A DNA stretch of 15,450 bases from NCBI GenBank assembly GCA_000316135.1, contig JH993913.1, positions 9,032 to 24,481 on the forward strand, written 5' to 3'. Shown here in pieces: positions 7,601-14,011 of this stretch. The first letter of the stretch is position 1. Each line of letters starts with the position of its first letter. Both the position numbers and the translations under genes were made by a program. The notes below the pieces were generated by a model. That model ran no database searches, had not been told where the DNA came from, and worked only from the letters and a program-made list of their open reading frames with translations. Source of the stretch: Trachipleistophora hominis. Its lineage: Eukaryota; Microsporidia; Pleistophoridae.

Positions 7601-9826
7601 CAGTACGCTGGTGATGCAAATACGGTTAGGTGTGATACTAACGGTATTTCACGCTTTGCTTCTCCGAACGGTTCTCTTAGTACGGCCCAGTACGCTGCCA
7701 TGAACGGGCACGCATCTTTTAACGCACGTGGTACAAACAAGAACATGAATAATTACGTTAAGAACGGCATAAACGCTGCTCAGCAATTCGTAGATAATGC
7801 AGGTCTGCTCAGAGTAAAGAATACGTATGAGCAACAGCCTAAGAACAGCCTTAGAACGATTACAGACAGCATTTTAAATGGAGCCTTTGCTTCCAGAACA
7901 AGAAATAACGGTGGTACGTCTGCACCCATGAACAGTGCACGAGCAGCGTTAAATACCGCCATGCACGAAAGCGTAGGGCATAAAAGCATAAACAATGTAC
8001 AACCAATATTAGAGAACGTCCAGGAAGAGATAAGAAAACGTATAAGGTTAGACCCTATGGTTAACGATAACACTGTCCTTAATGGTATAAGCATGATGGG
8101 CTATTCTAAATCACAACGAGTAGTGAGTGGAAAAGAGAGCAGCAGCGTAGAATACATCAAACGAATGAGCGGCAACCCGTCTTATCTGGCAGGATCAACC
8201 ACTTCATCTCGTGTGACATCGTACGATAGACCGGTCAACCGGTACGACAATTCTTTTAATGCGAGAACTACGGAGTGGCACAGTAATAAGAACGTTAATA
8301 TGAACCTTTGCTCGTTAAAAGAGTTAGAAAGCGGTAAAATACTGAGGAACAGCAGTATAAACCACAGCAGGAAGAGTAGGACAGATGAACAGGCTGATAC
8401 TACTAAGAATGCGCTTAGGAGTGGTGATACGGATGATAATGGTGGTTTTGAGCGTATGATGACAAGCAATGCTGTTGTACGAGAAAGAAGCAACGATGAT
8501 AATACGATCAGTGACGGTGTAATGAGTAGGGCTGGTGATGTAGTAAAGAATAGGAGCAGTAGCAGCGTAGGTAACACAATTCATGGTGTAGTAATGAGCA
8601 TTGATGGTAACACAATCAATAATATTAGTAGTGGTAATACAATCAATAATATTGGTAATGGTGTAAAGAAGAGGACAATAGACATGGTGAATACAATCGG
8701 TGGTGCAATAAGGAGCAGTGATGGTAGCACCATCACCAATATTAATATTAGCAATGGTAATACAATTACCAAGGCTGCAGTGAAAAGAACCATAGACATG
8801 GTAAATACAACTGGTGTAGTAAAGAGTACCCTTGATAAGGTTTGTAATTCTCCCGTTAATAACGTGCAGGTCGTTAATACATCAAACGGTAATACTCCAA
8901 CTGAAAATGCAACGGCTAGCACTGCATCTATGAGTAATGCATCAAGTGTTGGTAATAACTACAATGGTCATACTACGTACACTGGTACGGATGATCACAA
9001 TGGCATTAATGCTACGTTATACGGTAATTATCAACAAAGTGGTGTACAGAAGGGCGGTAGATCAACCGTTGGAGATAAGAACGGAGAACGTGTGCTTGAT
9101 AGGTACAGAGGGTTAGGCATTACGGTTGAAAGTAAGGAATGTGATGTTTTACCGTGTACTACAGAGAATGAAATGTCCATCAAACGTATTAAAGTAGAAG
9201 TGAAAAAGATGAGCAGGGAAGAGATGATTAAGAAATTAATAATGGACATTAAGACAGTGAAGAGTAACGATGAACTAATGGATATAATAGAGAAGTTAAG
9301 GAAGTACTTTGATGAACGAGAGGATAATAGTAAGGATGGTAATGAAATTGTTACTGCTGACAATGATAATAGAGCAAAGGAAGAGGTAAATGAAGAAAAG
9401 ACCGCGCCTACATTACCGGAGGAGGATGCATCGTGTAGCTCCGCTAAAATTAATTTCTTTGCCATAAATACAGAGGAGGATAAAAGTATGTTTAAGGAGT
9501 TTAAGGACTTTCTAAAGATGGCACAGTCCGTGTTTATAGCCTATGATGATAAAATTAAGCAGGACCTAACGTACAGGAAGTACAAGGAAGTAAGTAGACT
9601 GGTTAGAGAAAGCAATTCAGACCAAGAGATTGAATATTTCAGGGAGGTAATAGAGCATTTAAAACAGAACGTAGAGAAAGTATTAGAAGAACACGGCCAG
9701 ACCACAGAGTTTAGCTATGCTTACTGGATAAATAACTCAATTGCAAAGTTTAACAAGAGATTGAAGAAGGATCATTCGTTCTGCATAGAGTTAGGAAAGA
9801 GTTTCAGTAAGGTATTGAATCTTTAG
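4652..9826 (+). CDS. Giant MED15/Gal11-like Mediator subunit with N-terminal KIX domain
   Basis: A 1,724-residue protein from the ATG at 4652. Residues 5-67 fit the three-helix KIX fold of MED15: a basic first helix (RKSVKVKLYNVL), a second helix from about 29 to 44 ending EEECFSI, and a third helix GYLRSINEKI. The third corresponds to the YLRKI-type helix of plant and fungal MED15. MED15 is a Mediator tail subunit in the nucleus whose KIX domain binds transcription activators. Residues ~68-1500 are low complexity: first Met/Asn-rich with 20-residue repeats, then Asn/Ser/His/Tyr/Ala-rich, then from about 1250 Gly/Asn/Ile/Thr/Val-rich. Residues 1520-1565 are predicted helical, an acidic linker follows, and 1600-1724 form a Lys/Glu-rich helical domain I cannot assign, placed where MED15 has its Mediator-binding region. 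An open extension to 4466 would add 62 hydrophobic residues and is rejected because the CCC motif and KIX both favour 4652. The gene is intronless and convergent with its right neighbour. It could instead be another KIX-containing regulator. Confidence 0.6.
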   Translation: MISIEDRKSVKVKLYNVLSRSPCFSECGKSEVLRLCGVMEEECFSISNSVEGYLRSINEKINIYARMNDRCMNEGSRMGGRSSEHVNGQRNMRMNENDARMAECNMSERNSMRMNENDARMAECNMNERNSMRMNENDARMNTHKINMNKHAAMHLRNGLFGVSSHRSGPGQDYVATNGPVNMDNPSIAYDMNIHRSHDAPTHSYNNARFDPSEHAMASMNADVNANYAHKRALVNLKTKNETGTAHSISNAHNTNPQMAQPYEPVRRENDPGWSDMHENRSNTRTSIYNSNKDQYEQSMRNIGCRGSTRPYSYDTPPRNNAYHEFSNNVLDAKGQDMPNNGKKRVDNYAMHENGKLVDAAGPCSTDLNYSSVGSSHGRLAERSSCASQRYTAHADNTAARSPYNTNRRAEGFSGQPATVPDQRTKHAVNHFYPFAQNGQHPNRSVPNAQFACVRDARPEKRPFTDKAVLFQKQSENNLNTAKTKNKQKKEMSSNKETATSNDTAADVPTGRNTGAYDSSHFTVMHADASRSGSMTKQKRENEKNYVPPEKMQSDTNRQINSCTDKRAIDGMRMTGTHASYNYGRVGNINAFNDSTTGDKRSINYSNAYASIDYQKYAYENMQKAYLDANHASHENKMYKSGMNSINSDVNRMVSVKAGHGEINRSSMGAGHSDANRACDAFSSYVAATNGQASSSGQAFQHNGEFLRHAQHNTDMTTNTAYTGVISPGTNFGFKNVKQGSTAYYDNHTNDVNLRAGYTDNHTTAPSAGAVQRYTYKMVQPSVDSAQTMNKHPRQNASYQRPAAHAQHHNNSHLGRTREVYPNGAGFSSRTPYTGEYPFASHGTYPNGQNMPINANIPSPRNAYANGQQSDRMAAAPTPNAYDMPNQRSLGTPVHQNHKNEQLHKNQTITDAARPNSHLNSTRVISRVPGSANVKQKDYLERSTCNSVLKSTYYDASVTNGRDTNMYMNGGQAFNSERFTSGVQYAGDANTVRCDTNGISRFASPNGSLSTAQYAAMNGHASFNARGTNKNMNNYVKNGINAAQQFVDNAGLLRVKNTYEQQPKNSLRTITDSILNGAFASRTRNNGGTSAPMNSARAALNTAMHESVGHKSINNVQPILENVQEEIRKRIRLDPMVNDNTVLNGISMMGYSKSQRVVSGKESSSVEYIKRMSGNPSYLAGSTTSSRVTSYDRPVNRYDNSFNARTTEWHSNKNVNMNLCSLKELESGKILRNSSINHSRKSRTDEQADTTKNALRSGDTDDNGGFERMMTSNAVVRERSNDDNTISDGVMSRAGDVVKNRSSSSVGNTIHGVVMSIDGNTINNISSGNTINNIGNGVKKRTIDMVNTIGGAIRSSDGSTITNINISNGNTITKAAVKRTIDMVNTTGVVKSTLDKVCNSPVNNVQVVNTSNGNTPTENATASTASMSNASSVGNNYNGHTTYTGTDDHNGINATLYGNYQQSGVQKGGRSTVGDKNGERVLDRYRGLGITVESKECDVLPCTTENEMSIKRIKVEVKKMSREEMIKKLIMDIKTVKSNDELMDIIEKLRKYFDEREDNSKDGNEIVTADNDNRAKEEVNEEKTAPTLPEEDASCSSAKINFFAINTEEDKSMFKEFKDFLKMAQSVFIAYDDKIKQDLTYRKYKEVSRLVRESNSDQEIEYFREVIEHLKQNVEKVLEEHGQTTEFSYAYWINNSIAKFNKRLKKDHSFCIELGKSFSKVLNL
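4925..5074 (+). repeat. 60-bp in-frame tandem repeat (20-residue Met/Asn-rich units)
   Basis: Units start at 4925, 4985 and 5045. The first two are nearly identical, and the third diverges after its tenth codon. The encoded unit is MRMNENDARMAECNMSERNS (residues 92-111 of the MED15-like protein). The period is divisible by three, so changes in copy number keep the frame. The low divergence between copies one and two indicates recent duplication. Confidence 0.9.
8596..8815 (+). repeat. Degenerate internal repeats in the MED15-like gene
   Basis: This stretch is built from related GGTAAT/ACAATCAATAAT words. It encodes runs such as GNTINNI, and the phrase V-K-(K)-RTIDMVNT appears twice (around residues 1338 and 1377). 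It is typical slippage-grown low-complexity coding sequence within the disordered part of the protein. Confidence 0.6.
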
Positions 9827-9937
9827 ATCATTATGCAATGAGTAATTGTATTATTAATTGTATTATGGTTGTTTTGTATACACACAGGGGTATTGGTTAT
9901 AAATAAATAACAAAGTATGTGTAATATTGATAATAGG

Positions 9938-9984
9938 GTTAGTATTGATAACGTTTAGTATTGATAATGTTTAGTATTGATAAT
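9938..9984 (+). repeat. Tandem repeat of GTTTAGTATTGATAAT (three units)
   Basis: Units lie at 9938-9952 (one base short and ending in C), 9953-9968 and 9969-9984. A weaker relative (GTAATATTGATAAT) precedes them at 9921. It lies in the 3' flank of the MED15-like gene, and no function is evident. Confidence 0.8.
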
Positions 9985-10129
9985 AGTGGTGTTGATTGTC
10001 AGTAGGTAGGGTTAATTATTGGTTTAATAAGAGATAGTAATGATAATGTTGTTAATAGGATTAATGGCTAAGGGTTGTTAATAGGATTTATAATAATGGG
10101 TAGTTTATTACTAGGGTTAATAATAAGGG

Positions 10130-10149
10130 ATAGTAATAAACATTACTAT
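10130..10149. repeat. Inverted repeat ATAGTAAT-aaac-ATTACTAT
   Basis: A perfect 8-bp inverted repeat with a 4-base spacer, in TAA/ATT-rich sequence between two convergent genes. It could form a weak hairpin in transcripts from either side. The low GC argues against a strong terminator, and simple-repeat composition may explain it. Confidence 0.4.
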
Positions 10150-10195
10150 TACTATTAATTATAATTACTATTATTAAATGTTATAATAATTAGGA

Positions 10196-10222
10196 ATAGA
10201 CCCCTTATGACAGACAAGTCTT
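10196..10222 (+). repeat. 27-bp dispersed repeat, copy B (gene-start-like)
   Basis: Partner of 488-514, with 25 of 27 bases identical. Here CCCC stands two bases before an ATG at 10207, opening a nine-codon frame (MTDKSFITH) that ends at TAA 10234. Both copies therefore share the start layout and the peptide beginning MT(D/N)KS(F/Y), and similarity stops soon after. Confidence 0.6.
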
Positions 10223-10307
10223 TTATTACGCATTAAATTCCTCTGTTACGGTTGGTCTTACATTCCTATTACGTATAATTTATTTTACTCACCACTTTTG
10301 TTTTAAA

Positions 10308-10327
10308 TTGAAAGTTCGTTTAATTAA
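10308..10327 (-). repeat. 20-bp dispersed element, inverted copy
   Basis: It is the exact reverse complement of 13425-13444 over 20 bases (TTAATTAAACGAACTTTCAA on the minus strand). It lies about 100 bp downstream of the 27-bp dispersed repeat. The exact match over 20 bases is unlikely by chance at this window size, although AT-rich composition raises that chance. Confidence 0.55.
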
Positions 10328-10403
10328 CACTTCACAGTTCCTCACACTACCTAACCTAATAGTACCGTTAACACTACCAACCAATCTATTGCACTAATCA
10401 TAA

Positions 10404-10868
10404 CTAATCAATCATTACTGCCATATCATCACTCATCTCCTCTTCTTCCCTGTCTGACACACTGCCCCATCGTTCATCTCCATTCTTAAACGCATACTCT
10501 CCTCCACCACTCTCCACAAACTCATCCGCATTCTTAAACCGCTCAAACGTAACAATACAGCCCTGTCCCTTCCTTCCAACCACACACTCGCCGTACTTAC
10601 TCGCACGATCATACGCCATCTTCTCATCACACTCACGTACGTAGACCCGTGCTTTGCTCTTCAGGATGAACGTGATGGTGTGGTTGTTGAGTGCTGTATT
10701 GGTGAGCACTTTGCGGGTGTATAGGGCGTGCTGGGCTGTTTTGTACGTGATTGTTGTTTTGTTGGTTGATTGTGATACGGTGCATGGATAGAATGTGGAG
10801 AAGTATTGTTTGATGAGGGACAGCGGTACGGATGGTATATGCTTTATGGTTAACGTGTTTGATGGCAT
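10404..10868 (-). CDS. Small RRM-like RNA-binding protein
   Basis: 154 residues, from the ATG at 10868 (minus) to a TAG stop. I do not recognise a named family, but the pattern fits RNA recognition motifs. Residues 5-11 (TLTIKHI) resemble the RNP2 strand, 16-24 a first helix, 28-34 a second strand, 38-43 (TTITYK) a reduced RNP1 strand, 44-55 a second helix and 63-70 the last strand. A second, shorter module follows: a strand at 73-78 (ARVYVR), a helix at 83-91, strands at 93-100 and 103-108 (GCIVTF), and a helix at 111-119. It lacks a final strand. The tail 138-154 is acidic (DREEEEMSDD). The start is supported by CCCC two bases upstream. Canonical aromatic RNP1 residues are mostly missing, so RNA binding is inferred from fold alone. 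The gene lies on the same strand as the VPS9-like gene, 315 bp away, and is convergent with the MED15-like gene. Confidence 0.55.
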   Translation of the reverse strand: MPSNTLTIKHIPSVPLSLIKQYFSTFYPCTVSQSTNKTTITYKTAQHALYTRKVLTNTALNNHTITFILKSKARVYVRECDEKMAYDRASKYGECVVGRKGQGCIVTFERFKNADEFVESGGGEYAFKNGDERWGSVSDREEEEMSDDMAVMID

Positions 10869-10886
10869 TAGGGGATTAACGAGGGG
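10869..10886 (-). promoter_or_regulatory. CCCC start-proximal motifs of the RRM-like gene
   Basis: Read on the minus strand, CCCC (10874-10871) stands two bases before the ATG, and a second CCCC (10886-10883) lies twelve bases further upstream. This is the same start signature as at the MED15-like gene, and it supports both the start choice and a microsporidian origin. Confidence 0.5.
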
Positions 10887-11183
10887 TAATTAGTGGTAAG
10901 ATTAATAGATGATTGATGGTAATAATAATGATATTTAGTAGTAAGATGATTAGTGTCATTAATACATTAATAGTTAACAATGGAATATTAACTATTAACT
11001 ATTAACAATGATAATATTAACTATAGACTTTAACCATTTCTATCTTTAACTATTAGTTATTAACTATTAATGATGAACTATTAATGATGAACTTCTTCGT
11101 TTATTTCATACTACAACAATAGTATAATAATACAATTATATTCCTTACAATATAATTCATTATACTAAGCAACGATGACCTTC
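10887..11183. other. AT-rich spacer with TAACTAT/TTAATGATG simple repeats
   Basis: Spacer between the two tandem minus-strand genes. It is composed largely of TAACTATTAACTATTAACAATG-like words. It includes a 14-bp tandem duplication, AACTATTAATGATG, at 11062-11075 and 11076-11089. No gene is visible. It must contain the 3' end of the VPS9-like transcript and the 5' flank of the RRM-like gene. Confidence 0.6.
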
Positions 11184-12728
11184 TCACACAATACGTTCTA
11201 TTCTCTTCAGAATATTCTCGTCATACTCCTCTCTGCTTATCCTAAGCTTACAAAATTCTATCTCCTTGATAAAGAGCAGTGCTGATTCAAACACCGTAAG
11301 ATAATATTCTATCTCTGAATCGGAGAGTATCGGTCTAACGTAGCACTCGCACGGCTGCACGTACACGTGTATGCCCTTTAGATGCGTGCACAGCGGTGCA
11401 CCGCTGCACTGCTGATACGTGCATCGCCTGTATTCCTTAACAACCGCTGCTATCACACACAAATCCTTTACTCTGCTCTTGATCAGCACGTATATTAGAA
11501 CGGTGAGCAGCCGTTCTATCCCCTTTTCACAGCCTACCGTTACGTACACGTCCTTGATCGTCTTTATGATCACGTTCAGCTTCTCCGTTACGGAGTGCTT
11601 GTGTGTTATTGTTCTGAAGTACGTGATTATTTCGTTGTTGGTGAACGGCTGTATTTCTAGATGGTGCTCTTTTATAAAACTGTACAGTTCTATTTTGTTG
11701 TTGATCAGGAGATTATCATCCTTACGTATTCTTACGACTGGTCGTATTGGTACGGCATTAGATACGTTATTACTGTGCTGTTTAGTATTTGTGTTTTTAC
11801 TTTGATTGGTGGTATTTGTTACGTTTTTAGTGTTTATATTGTTCTTACTGGTCTTACTGGTCTTATTGTTCTTATTATTATTATTAATCTTATTATTCCT
11901 ATTGATCTGGTTGGTCTTATCACTGTTATTACCGTCGTTAACATAATTATTAACATTATTGTTCTTTTCACTGTTCTTATCACAGTTCTTATTACATCTG
12001 TCACTATATTTCCCACTGTTCTTACCATTGTTCTTATCTCTATTCTTATCTCTGGTCTTACCATTATTACTACCATACACCTCATTTATTACGCCTTGTT
12101 TATCTTTTCCTAGACCTAATTTATCACCTCGTTTCTTACTAGCATGCTTAATCCTATCACTATCCTTTATCTTATACTTCTCTTCTACTTTAATTTCTTT
12201 CATTACTCTATCGTTATTTCTATTCCTTTCTTCGTTCTTCTTAACACTCTTCATCTCTTCTTCTCGTACCAATGATCCTTTCTCTTTGCTATCATCTGCG
12301 TTGTTATTACCATCATTAGCACTTCTTTCTTTCCCACTGCCATCACGATCATCACCATTGCCATCGCTGCTATTTCCTTCCTCACAACCGCCCCACAGAT
12401 ACTTCTCAACGTAAAACACTCCCACATCACAGCATACATCACCCGTAATCTTCAAATAATCATAAAAACGTATCAAAGTGTTCCTATGAGTATTGCCCGG
12501 CAACACTCCAAAACCATTCATAAACTCGCACACTGTGGTCCTAAGCGTGCTGTTAGCACACATAGCACGCGCTAATTCATTCATACACGTGTTACTGCAT
12601 GTACTAATGAAATTACTGGTTGTCGATGTGTTAGCTGGTTGCGGGATTGGGTGGTTTTGTGTGCTCTTTTGGTCTATCACTATTTTTAATTCGCTGTGGT
12701 TCTCTGATGAGTGCTTGCTTTTCGTCAT
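11184..12728 (-). CDS. VPS9-domain protein, probable Rab5/Vps21 guanine nucleotide exchange factor
   Basis: 514 residues from the ATG at 12728. Residues ~341-514 fit the VPS9 domain: a helix with TEKLNVIIKTIKDVY, the core helix ERLLTVLIYVLIKS (405-418), and the C-terminal YYLTVFESALLFIKEIEF then ISREEYDENI (475 onward). VPS9 proteins load GTP on Rab5-type GTPases for endosomal and vacuolar traffic. Residues ~38-115 (TLRTTVCEFMNGF, then IRFYDYLK) could be the helical bundle that precedes this core in Rabex-5/Vps9. Residues ~115-323 are Asn/Lys/Asp-rich low complexity separating the two. The catalytic Asp position appears to be Glu405 and the following Pro is Thr409, while the key Tyr475 and Thr478 are kept. 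About 29 extra residues, rich in Cys, lie between the core helix and Tyr475. The frame is open up to an ATG at 12899, but the added part is tandem-repeat DNA, so 12728 is preferred. No CCC motif marks this start, so it is the least certain of the three. Confidence 0.6.
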   Translation of the reverse strand: MTKSKHSSENHSELKIVIDQKSTQNHPIPQPANTSTTSNFISTCSNTCMNELARAMCANSTLRTTVCEFMNGFGVLPGNTHRNTLIRFYDYLKITGDVCCDVGVFYVEKYLWGGCEEGNSSDGNGDDRDGSGKERSANDGNNNADDSKEKGSLVREEEMKSVKKNEERNRNNDRVMKEIKVEEKYKIKDSDRIKHASKKRGDKLGLGKDKQGVINEVYGSNNGKTRDKNRDKNNGKNSGKYSDRCNKNCDKNSEKNNNVNNYVNDGNNSDKTNQINRNNKINNNNKNNKTSKTSKNNINTKNVTNTTNQSKNTNTKQHSNNVSNAVPIRPVVRIRKDDNLLINNKIELYSFIKEHHLEIQPFTNNEIITYFRTITHKHSVTEKLNVIIKTIKDVYVTVGCEKGIERLLTVLIYVLIKSRVKDLCVIAAVVKEYRRCTYQQCSGAPLCTHLKGIHVYVQPCECYVRPILSDSEIEYYLTVFESALLFIKEIEFCKLRISREEYDENILKRIERIV

Positions 12729-12800
12729 TGTTTGTTTATTTTTGTGGATTGTGGTGTTATATTTGATTGTTTGGTTTAATTTGAGAATGGTGGATTGGTT

Positions 12801-12923
12801 ATGTGTGATCGATACGTAATACGATGCTTGATATGTAATAGTAACATTTAACACGCGTAATTGATACGTAATACGATGCTTGGCATGTAGTAGCAACATT
12901 TAACACGCGTGATTGATACGTAA
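12801..12923. repeat. 52-bp tandem repeat, 2.4 copies
   Basis: Copies at 12801-12852 and 12853-12904, and a partial copy at 12905-12923. The first two differ at eight positions, all transitions. The third differs from the second at one, also a transition, and there are no indels. The period is not a multiple of three, so it does not encode a peptide repeat. It lies just upstream of the preferred start of the VPS9-like gene and may form part of its 5' flank. Confidence 0.9.
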
Positions 12924-13263
12924 AAATAAACTAATATTAACAAAATAATCATTCTTAGTATTAAAAAACGAACATTTGTTAAGGATTGGATGGTTTAAGA
13001 TAAAAAATTGTTTAGCCTGGTCAGAAAATACCCGTTCTCTTTCATTAAAAGTGTTTTACTTACTTTAATCATCACATACAAATACTTCTCTTGTTGTTTC
13101 TTTACTTAAACATATTCTCATTTTTATCGTATTATAACACCGCTGGTAGCTCTTCTGATAACATTTTAGTTCTTAATTTCAGAAAAGGTATGAATCGTTT
13201 ACAATAGAAATTTAATACTTAACAGAATGTGTACGTCTTGTTTTCAACATGAGTTATTGAACG

Positions 13264-13351
13264 GGATATAAAAAATATATTCTTCATTTAGTGATAGGAT
13301 ATAGCATATTCGATCTTTCAGGGAAATACAAAATATATTTTTCATTTAATG
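13264..13351 (+). repeat. Degenerate direct repeat, 30-bp unit at 58-bp period
   Basis: Copies lie at 13264-13293 and 13322-13351, of the form GG-ATA-AAAATATAT-TTCATTTA. They differ at four of 30 positions. The AT-rich composition reduces the significance. Confidence 0.5.
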
Positions 13352-13424
13352 TGTTGGTGGATGAATGGTGAATAATATGTCAAATATGGTTCTTTAAAAG
13401 AAAACGTGTTGGTGTGGTAGAAAT

Positions 13425-13450
13425 TTAATTAAACGAACTTTCAAAAAAAT
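13425..13450 (+). repeat. Dispersed 20-bp element, intact copy
   Basis: TTAATTAAACGAACTTTCAA at 13425-13444 is exactly inverted at 10308-10327. The following AAAAAAT is shared with the degenerate copy at 3205-3233. This gives three related copies spread over the window, all outside genes. Confidence 0.55.
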
Positions 13451-13603
13451 GATTAGTTATCTACGAGAAATTCAGACCTGTACGAAACTTTAATAGTAAA
13501 GAGCGATAACTATGTCTAAAGAGTGATAAATTTTATATACATGTTACAATTTAGCCTTTTCAAGTACGTCTGCCTTATTTTAGAATGATGATGGTCATCA
13601 TAG

Positions 13604-14011
13604 CAACTGATTAAATTTTTATCCTTTGTTTCTGTTGCAGTTTATAACAAAAGCGGCATACACACAAACTTTAGAGTTTTATGTTTGCATTGTACTGCCA
13701 GTTCTCATAAAATCAAAAAGTTTTATTTTTATCCTATCAAAACGCCTTTTGAAGAAATATTTATTTCTAAGTGCTTATTATTTCCAGAGTTTATATTTCT
13801 TGATGAATTCTGTATTGAATTAGACTTTCTGATTCAACGAAGTGTATTAGGTCTGATAAGCCTTATATGTTGTTAACACGCCTAGGAAAACAGAAAATAT
13901 TTCATCTCAAAAAATATAATCTTTGCAAAACGATTACGCGCTGTTCTATTCATGAGGTATCGTTTTCTGAGTTTCTTACTGTATTTCATACCACCAATAT
14001 TATCATTATAA
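13604..14011 (+). pseudogene. Decayed N-terminal half of a PTP-type RNA 5'-triphosphatase/DUSP11-like gene
   Basis: One frame is open from 13604 to 14008 except for TAA at 13874 and TAG at 13883, with no ATG at the left edge (an in-frame TAG lies at 13601). The translation contains IHTNFRVLCLHC, then FYPIKTPFEEIF, then VLGLISLI, then after the stops ENRKYF. In order and spacing this follows the start of cysteine-phosphatase-type RNA 5'-triphosphatases (metazoan capping enzyme and DUSP11): a W/F-x-x-C segment, F-x-P-x-K-T-P, GL-I-D-L-T and N-T-x-R-Y-Y. Those enzymes remove the 5' gamma phosphate of RNA. The catalytic HC(x)5R loop expected further on was not found, and the region past 14011 is full of stops. 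I read it as a truncated relic. The match is by eye over short motifs, and the DLT Asp is not present. Confidence 0.35.

Larger units (their letters stand above)
9827..10403. other. Spacer between convergent genes, AT-rich with simple repeats
   Basis: This 577-bp spacer lies between the 3' ends of the MED15-like gene and the RRM-like gene. It has an AATAAA-containing stretch (about 9899-9910) that could act as a polyadenylation signal for the + strand gene. The rest is TAGTATTGATAAT and TAATAAT-type simple repeats, one inverted repeat, and two dispersed elements listed separately. I see no gene in it. Confidence 0.6.
12924..13603. other. AT-rich intergenic stretch, no gene
   Basis: No open frame of note. 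It contains a degenerate direct repeat (30 bp, 13264-13293 versus 13322-13351, four differences) and the intact copy of the dispersed 20-bp element. Confidence 0.6.

Noticed and set aside
4600..9465. Many minus-strand and other-frame ORFs across the giant gene (for example 8182-8577 and 9031-9465)
   Set aside because: Their Ser/Leu- and Ile-rich translations are mirror images of the repetitive Asn/Gly/Lys-rich coding strand; no domains.
11506..11514. Catalytic Asp of the VPS9 domain replaced by Arg
   Set aside because: Counting four residues back from the Pro/Thr position puts Glu, not Arg, at the Asp site; the milder Asp-to-Glu reading was kept.
11661..12414. Plus-strand hydrophobic ORFs that look like membrane proteins
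   Set aside because: They are the antisense of the Asn/Lys-rich insertion of the VPS9-like gene; AAT/AAG codons read as ATT/CTT on the other strand.
12729..12899. Upstream ATG at 12899 for the VPS9-like gene
   Set aside because: Much of the added 57 residues would be encoded by a 52-bp tandem repeat that is out of phase with codons; more likely 5' flank.
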